DNA of 64,000 nucleotides from Jiangella sp. DSM 45060 (GTDB lineage Bacteria > Actinomycetota > Actinomycetes > Jiangellales > Jiangellaceae), in assembly GCF_900105175.1 (NCBI RefSeq), contig NZ_LT629771.1, positions 1,550,001-1,614,000 on the forward strand. Reading direction: 5' to 3'. Made by a program: the position numbers and the translations under genes. The notes under the pieces are model-generated. The model had not been told where the DNA came from. It worked only from the letters and a program-made list of their open reading frames with translations, and searched no databases. Below, piece by piece: positions 34,674-44,756 of this stretch (positions are counted from its first letter, which is position 1; each line of letters opens with the position of its first letter).

Positions 34674-36487
34674 GACGTGATCACCTCCGGGAGGTCGACC
34701 TCGGCCGGCAGCACGGCGCGCAGCCGGTCCAGGGTCGGCGGACGGGTCCAGGATGCCGCCCAGGTGTCCGGCCGGGTGGTGCCGAGCACCGCGCACACCA
34801 GCCAGTGCTCGCCCGGGTCGTGCCGTCCGCGCAGCGTAGGCAGCACCGCCCGCGGCTCCAGCAGGTTGGTGTTCGGGCCGGTCAGGACGGTGACGCCGTC
34901 CCTGCCGCCGAGCAGGTCGCGCAGTCCGCTGGCGCCGCCCGGGCCGGACGCCGCGGCCGCGCCGGGACCGTCCGGCGCGGCCTGCGGCGCGTCGTCGTCG
35001 CGGCCGACGGCCCAGCCGCCCTCCGCGCTGAACAGCGTCCGCGAGGTGCTGAGGCGGTGCACCCGCACGTGCCAGGGCAGCCACGGCAGCAGCCAGGTGT
35101 CGACCTCGACGTCCGGCCACGGCGTCCAGCGCGACCACACCACGCCGTCGCCGACCCGGGTCTCGTCCGGGTCGGCGCGGGCCCGCCAGTGCACGTCGTC
35201 GTCGCTGAGCGCGAGCATGGAGTCGGCGGCGCGCTCGGCCAGCCCGTGCCCGCCGCCCGGCACGCTGAACCCGAACGCCGTCGAGTAGGCGAACTTGGCG
35301 TACTTCTCGCCGCCGTGCCGGAACCGCGCCCCGGGCTGCCCGGCCGCCAGCGTGAACACGTGCCCGTCCGATCGGCAGTGCACCATGCCGGGCGCCGGCT
35401 GGGTGGTGACGGCGTCCAGCTCCGGCAGCGGCGCCTCCTCGGCCCGCCAGAACGGGTGGTCGCCAGGAAGGGCGAGCGGCAGGAACGCCTTCATCGCCCA
35501 GTACGGCGACCCGGGCGAGTTGTAGCCCTCGGCCATGATGAGGTTCGGCCGGCCGTACCCGATGGTCAGCACACCGGCGTTGTCGGCGATCGGCCGGCCC
35601 GCCCACCAGCGCAGGCCGCGCAGCAGCAGGCCCTTGACCACTCCCCACGACAACGCCTCGACGTCCGCGTACGCGAGCGCGCCCCAGAACGCGTGCTGGG
35701 CGAACCTGTAGGTGAGGCTGCGCCCGTACGGCACCGCCGCGCCGTCATCGGCGAACCAGTGCACGTGCTCGCGCGCGAACCGGGCCGCGCGGTCGCGGAA
35801 CCGGTCCGCGCGGGCGGGGTCGCGGTGGCCGGCCAGCCGCGCGTACAGCAGGCCGTAGTAGTGCATGGCCCACGGGACGTAGTAGTCGCACCGGCCGGTG
35901 GGCCCGTCCTGGTACCAGCCGTCGCGCAGGTAGAACGTCTCGAGCCGGTTCAGGGCGGCGGTCTCGGCGTCCGGGTCGTACCCGGGCGCGCCCACGCGCT
36001 CCAGCCCGACGTTGACGAGGACGCGGAAGAACAGCCAGTTGTTGTCGACCACGTCGACCCGGTTGATCTCGGACAGCCAGCCGGCCAGCCCGGCCCGCGC
36101 CAGTTGCGGCAGCGGGGTCCAGACGCGGTCCGGGACCAGCGCGAGCGCGACGCCGATCGCGGCCATCTCGACCAGCCGCTGGTCGCGGTGGCCGGGCGGG
36201 CGCCAGTACTCCGGATGGGCCGGGTCGGCGCCGGCGGCCAGGCCGGCGCGGATCGGCGCCCAGTCCACCTCACCGCCGCCGGCGGCCAGCGGCGCGAGTC
36301 CCCAGAGCGGCCGGGCGAACCCCTCCAGCTCGGCCGCGACGTCGGGGAACATGGCGGCGGTGTGGCCCAGGCGGGCCCGCGCCCGGCCGGGGCTGAGCCG
36401 GGCGGCGACGGGAGCCCACAGGTCCCGCACCGCCCGCTGCAGGTCGTCCCGGCCGGACAGCGGATTGCCGTCGAGCGGAGAGGTCAC
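34670..36487 (-). CDS. DUF2264 protein
   Basis: Protein of 605 aa belonging to DUF2264. The long alpha-helical N-terminal part carries VVDNNWLFFRVLVNVGLE, DGPTGRCDYYVPWAMHYYG and GYGRPNLIMAEGYNSPGS, and a beta-rich C-terminal part follows. The layout resembles alpha/alpha-toroid polysaccharide lyases and unsaturated glycosyl hydrolases. A low-complexity Ala/Gly/Pro stretch lies near residues 500-520. GTGA overlaps link it to phoD and the sulfatase. The activity is unknown; action on an imported glycan is an inference. Confidence 0.85.
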   Translation of the reverse strand: MTSPLDGNPLSGRDDLQRAVRDLWAPVAARLSPGRARARLGHTAAMFPDVAAELEGFARPLWGLAPLAAGGGEVDWAPIRAGLAAGADPAHPEYWRPPGHRDQRLVEMAAIGVALALVPDRVWTPLPQLARAGLAGWLSEINRVDVVDNNWLFFRVLVNVGLERVGAPGYDPDAETAALNRLETFYLRDGWYQDGPTGRCDYYVPWAMHYYGLLYARLAGHRDPARADRFRDRAARFAREHVHWFADDGAAVPYGRSLTYRFAQHAFWGALAYADVEALSWGVVKGLLLRGLRWWAGRPIADNAGVLTIGYGRPNLIMAEGYNSPGSPYWAMKAFLPLALPGDHPFWRAEEAPLPELDAVTTQPAPGMVHCRSDGHVFTLAAGQPGARFRHGGEKYAKFAYSTAFGFSVPGGGHGLAERAADSMLALSDDDVHWRARADPDETRVGDGVVWSRWTPWPDVEVDTWLLPWLPWHVRVHRLSTSRTLFSAEGGWAVGRDDDAPQAAPDGPGAAAASGPGGASGLRDLLGGRDGVTVLTGPNTNLLEPRAVLPTLRGRHDPGEHWLVCAVLGTTRPDTWAASWTRPPTLDRLRAVLPAEVDLPEVITS

Positions 36488-38157
36488 ACGCCCTCCTGCT
36501 CGTCGCCGGTCTCCGACGCGATCAGCGCGTCGATGGCCGCGCGCCGCTCGGCCTCGGTGAGCTCGCGGGCCGGCGCCGCGGCGGGCGGCCCGTCGTAGGT
36601 CTGGCGCAGCCCGCGCACGCCGTCGTCGATGACGAACGACGCGCGCCGGAACACCTCGGCATCGGGGACCATGACGTCGCGGACGCACTGGTAGTCGGCC
36701 TGCAGCCGGTCCGGCGTCACCGTGACGGTGATGTAGCCGCGCAGGTCGGTGTAGAAGCGCAGGTGCGGGTTGTCGGCGAAGATGGGGTGCACGCCGGGGA
36801 CGTGGTCGCGGCCGGTGCCGCCCGACGAGATGGACGTCGCGATCAGCTCCGAGCCCACCAGCGGGGCGCCGGGGGTGTCGTAGTCGAGCTTCAGGTCCGA
36901 GGCCCAGTGCGCGTGGATGTCGCCCGACAGCACCACCGGGTTGCGGACGCCGGCGTCGACCCAGGCCTGCGTCACCCGCTGCTGGGAGCCGACGTAGCCG
37001 TCCCAGGCGTCCATCTTCAGCATCAGCACGCCGTTCTGGTCCACCCACCGCCGGACGAACGCGCCCTGCTGGGCGACGAAGTCCCAGCTGGTCCGCGACT
37101 GCCGGAACCCGTCGGCCAGCCATGTCTCCTGCGCGAACCCGAGCATGGTGCGGGCCGGGTCGAACGCCTCCGGGCACGTGGAGAACTCGGCGCCGCCGCA
37201 GGCGTACGGGTCGCGGTACTGCCGGGTGTCGACGATGTGGAACGTCGCGAGCCCGCCCCACGTGGCCCGCCGGTACACCTGGATGTCGTCGCCCACCGGC
37301 GCCGAGAACGGGCGCAGCGGCATCGACTCGTAGTACGCCTGGAACGCCGCCGCGCGCCGCCGCAGGAAGTCCTCGACCGTCTGGCCGTCGCTGGGCTGGT
37401 CGCCGGCCCAGTCGTTGTCGACCTCGTGATCGTCGAACACGACCAGCCAGGGCGCCCGGGCGTGCGCCGCCTGCAGGGCGGGGTCGGACTTGTACTGGGC
37501 GTAGCGGATCCGGTAGTCGGCCAGCGTGAAGATCTCCCGCGGCGGCTGGTGCGCCCGGCCGATCGAGCCCTGGCCGGGGCCCTCGTAGATGTAGTCGCCG
37601 ACGAACACCACCAGGTCGATGTCCTGCTGCGCGAGGTGCTCGTACGCGGTGTAGTAGCCGGCCGCGTAGTTCTGGCAGCAGGCCAGCGCGAACGTCAGCC
37701 GGCTGCCGCCCGGCGTGACGGGGGTGGTCCGGGTGCGGCCGACGGCGCTGGTGTCGGCGCCGACGCGGAACCGGTAGTAGTACTCGCGGTCGGCGGCCAG
37801 CCCGGTCACCTCGGCGTGGACGGAGTGCCCCAGCTCCGGCGTCGCGGGCGTGGTGCCGGCGGCGACGACGTAGCCGAACGCCGGGTCCGTCGCCACTTGC
37901 CACTGCACCTGCACGACCTGGGCGGGCATGCCGCCGGCGCCGTCGGCGGCCAGCGGGTCCGGCGCCAGCCTGGTCCACAGGACCATGCCGTCGGGGGTGG
38001 GCTCGCCGGAGGCGACGCCGAGCGTGAACGGGTTGACGGTGAAACGCGGCTTCGCCCAGACGGCGTGGGCGGAGTTGCCGGCTGCAGCCCAGGCCAGCCA
38101 GGCGCCAGTGGCGCCGGCCGCTCCGAGTAACCGGCGTCGGGTGAGGGATTCGGCCAT
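36484..38157 (-). CDS. phoD: Alkaline phosphatase D family protein
   Basis: Exported phosphomonoesterase or phosphodiesterase, 557 aa. A Tat signal (TRRRLLGAAGATGAWLAW) is followed by the PhoD N-terminal domain (about 40-140) and the catalytic domain with VVFVGDYIYEG, VVFDDHEVDNDW and VVLSGDIHAHWASD, which bind Fe and Ca. AGAGGAGG lies before the ATG at 38157. It starts only 31 bases after the ABC ATPase gene and overlaps the DUF2264 gene, so it belongs to the transporter operon and is not an isolated phosphate-starvation gene. Confidence 0.93.
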   Translation of the reverse strand: MAESLTRRRLLGAAGATGAWLAWAAAGNSAHAVWAKPRFTVNPFTLGVASGEPTPDGMVLWTRLAPDPLAADGAGGMPAQVVQVQWQVATDPAFGYVVAAGTTPATPELGHSVHAEVTGLAADREYYYRFRVGADTSAVGRTRTTPVTPGGSRLTFALACCQNYAAGYYTAYEHLAQQDIDLVVFVGDYIYEGPGQGSIGRAHQPPREIFTLADYRIRYAQYKSDPALQAAHARAPWLVVFDDHEVDNDWAGDQPSDGQTVEDFLRRRAAAFQAYYESMPLRPFSAPVGDDIQVYRRATWGGLATFHIVDTRQYRDPYACGGAEFSTCPEAFDPARTMLGFAQETWLADGFRQSRTSWDFVAQQGAFVRRWVDQNGVLMLKMDAWDGYVGSQQRVTQAWVDAGVRNPVVLSGDIHAHWASDLKLDYDTPGAPLVGSELIATSISSGGTGRDHVPGVHPIFADNPHLRFYTDLRGYITVTVTPDRLQADYQCVRDVMVPDAEVFRRASFVIDDGVRGLRQTYDGPPAAAPARELTEAERRAAIDALIASETGDEQEGV

Positions 38158-38188
38158 GTGCGGTACCTCCTCTACCGGGTCGCCGGCC

Positions 38189-40348
38189 TCAGCTCGGCGA
38201 CGAGATCGGGTGGCGCACGCCGCGCAGCTCCAGGGCCTCGGCGTGGTGACAGGCGACGTCGTGGCCCGGCGCGATGCCGCGCAACTGCGGGACCTCGGTG
38301 CCGCAGCGCTCGGCGCGCACGTGCGGGCACCGGGTGTGGAACGCGCAGCCGGGCGGGGGAGCGGCCGGGTCGGGCAGCTCGTCGGACAGCCGCGTCGTCC
38401 GGCCGCCGCGGCGGTGCGGGTCGGCGACCGGCACCGCCGAGAGCAGCGCCTCGGTGTACGGGTGCTGCGGCGCGTCGAACAGCCGGTCGGTCGTCGTGGT
38501 CTCGACGATCCGGCCGAGGTACATCACCGCGACGCGGTCGCACAGGTGCTCCACGACCGACAGGTCGTGGCTGATGAACAGGTAGGTGAGGTCGTACTCG
38601 TCGCGCAGGTCGGCGAGCAGGTTGAGGATCTGCGCGCGCACCGACACGTCGAGCGCCGACACCGCCTCGTCGGCGACCACCAGCCGGGGCCGGGTGATCA
38701 GCGCCCGCGCGATGTTCACCCGCTGCCGCTGCCCGCCGGAGAACGCGTGCGGGTAGCGGCGCATGTATTCCGGGCGCAGCCCGACGCGGACCAGCATGTC
38801 GGCCACCCGCTGCTCGGTCTCGGAGTCGACGCGGTCGCGGCGCACCGCCGGGTTGCGGAACGGCTCGGCCAGCAGCTGGAGCAACGTCATGCGCGGGTTC
38901 AGCGCGCTGAACGGGTCCTGGAAGATCATCCGGACCTGGCCGCGGTAGGCGCGCAGCGCGGAGTCGGACAGCCCGGCGAGGTCCACCGCGCCCTTGTCGC
39001 CGTGGTACACGATCTGCCCGGACGTCGGCGCGAGCGCCCGCACGACCGCCCGGCCCAGCGTGGTCTTGCCACAGCCGGACTCGCCGACCAGGCCCAGCGT
39101 CTCGCCGGCCGCGATGGTGAGGCCCACCCCGTCGACGGCGCGGACGTGCCCGACGGTGCGGTTGAGCAGGCCGCGCTTCACCGGGTAGTGCACGGTGAGG
39201 TCGCGCACCTCGAGCACCGGCGCCGCCTCGTCGCGCGCGACCGGCGCCGGGGGAGCGGCGGCGACGGCGGGCGCGGCCGGGATCAGCGGCAGCGTCCGCC
39301 CCTCCGGCCGCACGGCGTCGTCGTACCAGTGGCAGCGCGCCGCCGGCCCGCCGTCCACCTCGTGCAGCTCGGGCGTCAGCTCCTCGCAGGCGTCGCCGAC
39401 CGGCGCGTGGCAGCGCGGGTGGAACGAGCAGCCGGCCGGGCGCAGCAGCGGGTGCGGGACGATCCCCTCGATGGCGGCCAGCCGCGACGTCCGACCGCCC
39501 CGGCTGCCCAGGCGCGGGACCGACGCGATCAGCGCCTGCGTGTAGGGGTGGCGGGGGTGGTCGAACACCTCGGTGACCGACCCCTCCTCGACCACCTGGC
39601 CGAGGTACATGACGGCGACGTCGTCGGCGATCTCCGCGACCACGCCGAGGTCGTGGGTGATGAACAGCATCGCCATGCCGGTGTCGGCCTGCAGCTCGGC
39701 CAGCAGGTCGAGGATGCGGGCCTGCGTCGTGACGTCCAGGGCGGTGGTCGGCTCGTCCGCGATCAGCAGCGACGGCTCGCAGGCCAGCGCCATGGCGATC
39801 ATGACCCGCTGGCACATGCCGCCGGAGAGCTGGAACGAGTAGGCATGCATCCGCTGCTCCGGCCGCGGGATGCCGACCCGGCCGAGCAGGTGCACCGCCT
39901 TCTCGGTGGCCTCGCGGCGCGACAGCGGCAGGTGCAGCTGGATCGCCTCGACCAGCTGCTCGCCGACGGTGTACATCGGCGACATCGCGGCCATCGGCTC
40001 CTGGAAGATCATCGAGATGTCGGCGCCGCGCATCGACCGCATCCGCTCGCCGCGCGGGTCCAGTGCGGCGAGGTCGGCCGGCTCCGCCGCGCCGGGGTCG
40101 CCGTGCCACCAGACGTGGCCCGCGGTGATCCGTCCCGGCGGGTCGACCAACTGCAGGATGGACCGCGCGGTGATCGACTTCCCGCACCCCGACTCGCCGA
40201 CGAGGCAGGTCGTGCGGCCGCGGGCGAGGCTGAGGTCCACCCCGTCGACCGCCCGGACGACGCCGTCGTCGGTCGCGAAGTGGGTCTTCAGTCCCTGCAC
40301 GTCCAGCAGGACATCGGATCGGCTCACGGTCGCTCCCTCGGCGCTCAT
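38189..40348 (-). CDS. Fused Dpp/Opp-type ABC ATPase (two nucleotide-binding domains)
   Basis: ATPase of 719 aa combining DppD- and DppF-like halves. The first domain has Walker A GESGCGKS (51-58), signature [12 protein letters not shown] and [12 protein letters not shown], and ends with the cysteine group CSFHPRC...C. A Pro/Ala linker near residue 365-385 leads to the second domain with [28 protein letters not shown] and CAFHTRC...C. The ATG at 40348 overlaps the DppC stop (ATGA). The second Walker B has DEAVSALD, where Ala replaces the usual Pro. One such protein can power the importer alone. Confidence 0.93.
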   Translation of the reverse strand: MSAEGATVSRSDVLLDVQGLKTHFATDDGVVRAVDGVDLSLARGRTTCLVGESGCGKSITARSILQLVDPPGRITAGHVWWHGDPGAAEPADLAALDPRGERMRSMRGADISMIFQEPMAAMSPMYTVGEQLVEAIQLHLPLSRREATEKAVHLLGRVGIPRPEQRMHAYSFQLSGGMCQRVMIAMALACEPSLLIADEPTTALDVTTQARILDLLAELQADTGMAMLFITHDLGVVAEIADDVAVMYLGQVVEEGSVTEVFDHPRHPYTQALIASVPRLGSRGGRTSRLAAIEGIVPHPLLRPAGCSFHPRCHAPVGDACEELTPELHEVDGGPAARCHWYDDAVRPEGRTLPLIPAAPAVAAAPPAPVARDEAAPVLEVRDLTVHYPVKRGLLNRTVGHVRAVDGVGLTIAAGETLGLVGESGCGKTTLGRAVVRALAPTSGQIVYHGDKGAVDLAGLSDSALRAYRGQVRMIFQDPFSALNPRMTLLQLLAEPFRNPAVRRDRVDSETEQRVADMLVRVGLRPEYMRRYPHAFSGGQRQRVNIARALITRPRLVVADEAVSALDVSVRAQILNLLADLRDEYDLTYLFISHDLSVVEHLCDRVAVMYLGRIVETTTTDRLFDAPQHPYTEALLSAVPVADPHRRGGRTTRLSDELPDPAAPPPGCAFHTRCPHVRAERCGTEVPQLRGIAPGHDVACHHAEALELRGVRHPISSPS

Positions 40349-41472
40349 GACTGATAGGGGTCGGCGGCGTCGCGCAAGCCGTCGCCGAGGAAGTTGATCG
40401 ACAGGACGGCGACGACCACGGCCAGCCCGGGCAGCAGCAGCCACGGCGCCGTCTCCAGCGCCCGCACGTCGACGTCGCTGAGCAGGACGCCCCAGCTCAC
40501 CGTCGGCGGTCTCAGCCCCAGGCCCAGGAACGACAGCGACGTCTCGGCCAGGATCATCGCCGGGATGGACAGCGTCATCGCCGCGATCAGGTGACTGGCG
40601 AACGACGGCAGCAGGTGCCGGCCGATGATCCGCGGCCGGCTGATGCCGTCGAGGTAGGCCGCTGTCACGAAGTCCTCGCCGCGCAGCGCCAGGAACCGTC
40701 CGCGCACGACCCGGGCGAGGTCCGTCCAGTTGATGATCGACAGGATCACCGTGATGGCCAGGTAGCGCTGCAACGATCCCCAGTCGCGTGGCAGCGCCGC
40801 CGCCAGGCCCAGCCACAGCGGGATCGCCGGCACCGACATGAAGAACTCGACCAGCCGCTGGATGACGGCGTCGACCTTGCCGCCGAAGTAGCCGGAGGCA
40901 CCGCCGAGCACCACGCCGAGGGCGAACGCCATGGCGAGCCCGACCAGGCCGATCGACATCGAGACGCGGGTGCCGTGCAGGATCCGCGACAGCTGGTCGT
41001 GGCCGGTGCGGCTGGCGCCGAGCAGGTACATCGGCGGTCCGTCCGGGTCGGCCGGGCCGAGCAGGTGGATGTCCGTGCTGATCAGCCCGAACAATTCGTA
41101 CTCCGGCCCGCGGGCGAAGAAGCGCACCGGGATCTTCTCGTCCGGGTTCTCGCGGAACGTCAGCGCCAGCGTCTCCGGGTCGCGGGTCTGCTCGTAGCCG
41201 TTGACGTACAGGCCCCAGTCCCAGCCGTCGGAGGTGTCGACGACGTGCAACTGCTGCGGCGGCGCGTAGGCGTAGTCGGCGTTGATGTCGCTGGGGTCGT
41301 AGGGCGCCAGGAAGTCGGCGAACACGGCCACCAGGTACAGCAGGCAGGTGACCACGAGCCCGGCCATCGCCAGCTTGTGCCGGCGCAGCGCCCGCCACAC
41401 CAGGGTGCGCTGCGACGCGACGGCGAGGTCGGCGTCGGGCGTCGTCGGGTCCACCTCGGTTGGTCGGCTCAC
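40345..41472 (-). CDS. Dpp/Opp-type ABC permease, DppC-like
   Basis: Membrane subunit, 375 aa. After the first membrane segment ([19 protein letters not shown]) comes a long extracytoplasmic loop (about 57-155) containing [17 protein letters not shown], longer than in peptide transporters and typical of sugar-linked family members. The C-terminal permease domain has the EAA-like loop [20 protein letters not shown]. It starts 9 bases after the DppB gene. Confidence 0.91.
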   Translation of the reverse strand: MSRPTEVDPTTPDADLAVASQRTLVWRALRRHKLAMAGLVVTCLLYLVAVFADFLAPYDPSDINADYAYAPPQQLHVVDTSDGWDWGLYVNGYEQTRDPETLALTFRENPDEKIPVRFFARGPEYELFGLISTDIHLLGPADPDGPPMYLLGASRTGHDQLSRILHGTRVSMSIGLVGLAMAFALGVVLGGASGYFGGKVDAVIQRLVEFFMSVPAIPLWLGLAAALPRDWGSLQRYLAITVILSIINWTDLARVVRGRFLALRGEDFVTAAYLDGISRPRIIGRHLLPSFASHLIAAMTLSIPAMILAETSLSFLGLGLRPPTVSWGVLLSDVDVRALETAPWLLLPGLAVVVAVLSINFLGDGLRDAADPYQS

Positions 41473-41481
41473 GGCGTCCTC

Positions 41482-42477
41482 TCAGGCCATCCGGTGCCGG
41501 ATCCGCGGATCCAGCCAGGCCAGCAACAGGTCGGAGATCAGCGTGCCGATCACGGTCATGACGCTGACCAGCAGGATGATCGAGCCGGCCAGGTACATGT
41601 CCTGGCTCTGCAGCGACGACAGCAGCAGCGGCCCGGTGGTCTCCAGCGAGAGCACCGACGACACGATCACCTCGCCGCCGATCAGCACCGGGAGCACCCA
41701 GCCGATCGTCGACACGAACGGGTTCAGCGCCACCCGCATCGGGTACCGCAGCAGCAGCCGCCGCTCCGGCATGCCGCGCGCCCGGGCCGCCGTCACGTAC
41801 GGTTTGCGCAGCTCGTCGAGCAGGTTGGCGCGCAGGATGCGGATCAGGCCGGCCGTGCCGGCGGTGCCGAGCACCACCATCGGCACCCAGAGATGCCCCA
41901 TGAGGTCCAGCACCTTGCCCAGGTTCCAGGCGGCGTCCTTGTACTCCGGTGAGAACAGCCCGCCGACGGAGTCCTGCCCGAACACGTTCAGGCCCACCCA
42001 CATCAGCGCCAGCGCGAGCAGGAAGTTCGGGATCGCCAGGCCGAGGAAGCCGATGGTGGTCGCGACGTAGTCGGTGATCGAGTACTGCCGGATCGCCGAG
42101 TACAGGCCGATCGGGAACGCGATGATCCAGGTGAAGACCACGGTCGCGGCCATGAACACGATGGTCAGCGGCAGCCGGTCGGAGATCATCTCCGCCACCG
42201 GCCGGTTCCACTCGAACGAGCGGCCGAAGTCGCCGTCGGAGACGATGCCCCAGATCCAGGTGAGGTACTGCGCCGGCAGCGGCTCGTCCAGCCCGTACCG
42301 TGCCCGCAGCGCCGCCACCTCGGCCGGGTCGACCGTCTCGCCCTGCGCGCTGAGGTTCGTGACGTAGGTGGTCAGGAAGTCGCCGGGCGGCAGCTGGATG
42401 ATCGTGAACGTCACGATCGAGATCAGCACCAGCGTCGGGATCATCAGGGCGACGCGGCGGACGACGAAGGTCAGCAC
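41482..42477 (-). CDS. Dpp/Opp-type ABC permease, DppB-like
   Basis: Membrane subunit, 331 aa. The N-terminus MLTFVVRRVALMIPTLVLIS is typical of DppB. The loop GDFLTTYVTNLSAQGETVDP matches the subgroup seen with oligosaccharide binding proteins. The EAA-like loop reads AARARGMPERRLLLRYPM. It starts 9 bases after the binding-protein stop. Confidence 0.92.
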   Translation of the reverse strand: MLTFVVRRVALMIPTLVLISIVTFTIIQLPPGDFLTTYVTNLSAQGETVDPAEVAALRARYGLDEPLPAQYLTWIWGIVSDGDFGRSFEWNRPVAEMISDRLPLTIVFMAATVVFTWIIAFPIGLYSAIRQYSITDYVATTIGFLGLAIPNFLLALALMWVGLNVFGQDSVGGLFSPEYKDAAWNLGKVLDLMGHLWVPMVVLGTAGTAGLIRILRANLLDELRKPYVTAARARGMPERRLLLRYPMRVALNPFVSTIGWVLPVLIGGEVIVSSVLSLETTGPLLLSSLQSQDMYLAGSIILLVSVMTVIGTLISDLLLAWLDPRIRHRMA

Positions 42478-42486
42478 ACGCGGCCC

Positions 42487-44469
42487 CTACTCGATGAAGT
42501 ACTGGCAGGGGCTGGAGCCGCCCGGCGTCGCGAAGTCGAACGACTCGGGCATCTCCTCCGGCACGTTGTGGAAGTCGTCGCGGACGATGCCGTAGCCGGT
42601 CGGCACCCGCAGCGTGCCGATGACGTAGAACTGGTCGCGGGCGATCTCGAGGATCTGGCCGAACAGCTCCTCGCGCTGGTCCGGGTCGGGCGTGCGCGCC
42701 AGCTCCCAGAACAGCTCGCACTGCCGGCGGGTCGGCTCCGGCGGCTCCTCGCCCTGCGCACCGTTGGACTGGTACCACTGCGCCCAGGCCGGCGCGAACG
42801 CCTGCTCGAAGCGCATCGTCGGCAGGTAGAAGAACGGCCGGCGGGTCTCGTCGCCCAGCCCGCCCGGCCCGACCCACACGCCGGCGTCGTGCTGGTTGGC
42901 CTCGGTGCGCTCCTTGAACAGCGTGCGGTCCTCGGGCCGGGTGCGCGCGTTGATGCCGACCTCGTTCCAGTAGCCGACGACCAGGTTCATCGCGTCCAGC
43001 CAGTACGGCACCACGCCCGGCTCGGCGACCTCGACCTCGATCGACAGCGGGCTGCCGTCGGGTGCGAGCCGGAAGCCGGAGCCGTCGCGCTGGGTCAGGC
43101 CGGCGCGGTCCAGTGCCTCGTTGGCGAGGTCGACGTCGAACTCGAGGTACTGGGTGGCCAGCTCCTCGTCGTAGTAGCGCGAGTCCGGCGCGGGCGCGGC
43201 CTGCCACGGCTCGCCCTCGTCCTGGAACGTCGCGGTGTTCAGCTCGGCGCGGTCGATGGCGTGCGACAGCCCGATCCGGAAGTCCTTGTTGCCGAAGACG
43301 GCGCGCTTCACCGGGTCCTGGTGGGTCAGGTTGAGGAAGATCACCATCTCGTTCATCAGGCTGCTGCGCAGCGTCATGAACTCGTAGCCGCCCTCTTCGC
43401 GGCCCTCGGCGAGCACCGGTTTGTTGGCCAGGCTGGTGACGTGGCGGGTGTGGAAGGCGAACTCGCCGTTCGTCGCCTTCAGCAGGATGACCTCGGCGTC
43501 GGAGACCACCTCGAAGGAGAGGCTGTCGAGGTAGGGCAGCTGGCGGCCGTCCGGGTCGGTCTTCCAGTAGTACGGGTTGCGCTCGGCCGTCACCGTCGTG
43601 GCGTCGCCCAGCGCGTTGGTCAGCATCCACGCGTTCAGCGTCGGCTTCTCGGCGTTCTGGTAGGTCTCCGAGCGGGCCAGCATCAGCTCCGTCCAGGACG
43701 CGAAGCCGGCCGACGCCGCCACCGCGTCAGCCCCCTCGGTGTAGGTGGCGTGGAACTGCTGCAGGTAGTGCGCGGGCAGCGAGACCAGCACGTCGCCGCT
43801 GTTGATGAGGGCGAGCTGTTCGAGGAACAAGCCGTTCGGCTCGGCGAAGGTGAACCGCACCGACTGGTCGTCGACCCGGGTCAGCGTGGCCGGCTGGCCG
43901 CCGTTGGTCAGGAACGACGGCACCGCCGGAGACAGCTCCTTGTTCAGCAGGAAGTCCTGGAAGGCGAAGACGAGGTCGTCGGCGGTGAACGGGGCGCCGT
44001 CGGACCACTTCATGCCGGCCCGCAGCGTGATGAGGAACTCGTGCCCGTCGTCGGACTGCTCGACCGACTCGGCGATGTTCGGTACCGGCTCGGACCACTC
44101 CGGGTTCCAGCGCATCAGCGGGTCGTAGCCGACCGTGCGCTGCAGCCAGGCCTCGTCCTCGGGGCCGAGCAGCGCGCTGGTCCACGTGCCGCCGTAGACA
44201 CCGGCCCGATCGACCGGCTCCACGATGGACGGGTTCGCCGGGAGCCGTTCGCTCAGCGGCGGCAGCTCGCCGGCCTCGACGCGGGCGGCCAGCTGCGGCG
44301 ACTCCCGCAGGTCGGTGCCGGGCGCATCGGACGGGCCGTCGCCGCTGCCCGCGGGGTCGGTGTCGAGCCACGAACAGCCCGACAGCGCCACGAGTCCGGC
44401 GGAGGCGCCACCGGCGATCAGCAGGCGACGGCGGGTGATGGGTCTGGTCGTCCACGAACGGTCGTTCAT
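42487..44469 (-). CDS. Family-5 (peptide/oligosaccharide) substrate-binding lipoprotein
   Basis: Large binding protein, 660 aa, first gene of the operon. A Tat-lipoprotein signal (TRRRLLIAGGASAGLVALSGC) is followed by an Asp/Ser/Pro-rich linker. Family-5 landmarks are LRAGMKWSDGAPFTADDLVFAF and the late FYVIGTL. The length, well above about 530 aa, matches binding proteins that take up oligosaccharides through Dpp-type systems. The ATG at 44469 has GAGGAGG 4 bases upstream. Tat export and lipid anchoring are inferred from the N-terminus. Confidence 0.92.
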   Translation of the reverse strand: MNDRSWTTRPITRRRLLIAGGASAGLVALSGCSWLDTDPAGSGDGPSDAPGTDLRESPQLAARVEAGELPPLSERLPANPSIVEPVDRAGVYGGTWTSALLGPEDEAWLQRTVGYDPLMRWNPEWSEPVPNIAESVEQSDDGHEFLITLRAGMKWSDGAPFTADDLVFAFQDFLLNKELSPAVPSFLTNGGQPATLTRVDDQSVRFTFAEPNGLFLEQLALINSGDVLVSLPAHYLQQFHATYTEGADAVAASAGFASWTELMLARSETYQNAEKPTLNAWMLTNALGDATTVTAERNPYYWKTDPDGRQLPYLDSLSFEVVSDAEVILLKATNGEFAFHTRHVTSLANKPVLAEGREEGGYEFMTLRSSLMNEMVIFLNLTHQDPVKRAVFGNKDFRIGLSHAIDRAELNTATFQDEGEPWQAAPAPDSRYYDEELATQYLEFDVDLANEALDRAGLTQRDGSGFRLAPDGSPLSIEVEVAEPGVVPYWLDAMNLVVGYWNEVGINARTRPEDRTLFKERTEANQHDAGVWVGPGGLGDETRRPFFYLPTMRFEQAFAPAWAQWYQSNGAQGEEPPEPTRRQCELFWELARTPDPDQREELFGQILEIARDQFYVIGTLRVPTGYGIVRDDFHNVPEEMPESFDFATPGGSSPCQYFIE

Positions 44470-44507
44470 GGCGCCTCCTCGCTGAGGTCCTGGACGAATG
44501 ACGCACA

Positions 44508-44523
44508 AAGCTATAGCGCTTCC
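44508..44523. promoter_or_regulatory. LacI-like operator in the Dpp-type promoter
   Basis: On the minus strand GGAAGCGCTATAGCTT has AAGC/GCTT arms and covers the -10 and spacer. The half GAAGCGCT resembles the site before the divergent LacI gene. Confidence 0.5.
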
Positions 44524-44536
44524 ACAAACGTGTCAA
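44508..44536 (-). promoter_or_regulatory. Promoter of the Dpp-type operon
   Basis: Minus strand TTGACA (44531-44536), 17 bp, TAGCTT (44508-44513); the -35 is a perfect consensus hexamer. Confidence 0.65.
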
Positions 44537-44685
44537 CGATTCGGTCGGCGGCTGTTGCAGGGCCCGCAACACGCGCGGACGACGTGGACATCACCGGCTG
44601 GTGCCTGCCCGCCGTTCCCGCCTATCTAGCTGGGATATCGGCGTGAAGATTGCCCGGCGTCGATGCGCTCGGTACCATGACAAGC

Positions 44686-44702
44686 CTTGCGCAAGCGCTT
44701 TC
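44686..44702. promoter_or_regulatory. LacI-type operator upstream of the lacI-family gene
   Basis: CTTGCGCAAGCGCTTTC contains two overlapping palindromes, CTTGCGCAAG and AAGCGCTT, directly before a possible -10 TATCCT (44703-44708). It is probably the autoregulatory site. Confidence 0.55.
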
Positions 44703-44756
44703 TATCCTGGCGCCATGCTTGGATGAGGTCCGCACACACGAGGGAGCGAAGGACCG

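Noticed and set aside
40349..43630. In-frame upstream extension of the fused ABC ATPase to over 1800 residues
   Set aside because: The extension is a shadow of the permease and binding-protein genes in another frame; the real start is ATG 40348, which overlaps the DppC stop.
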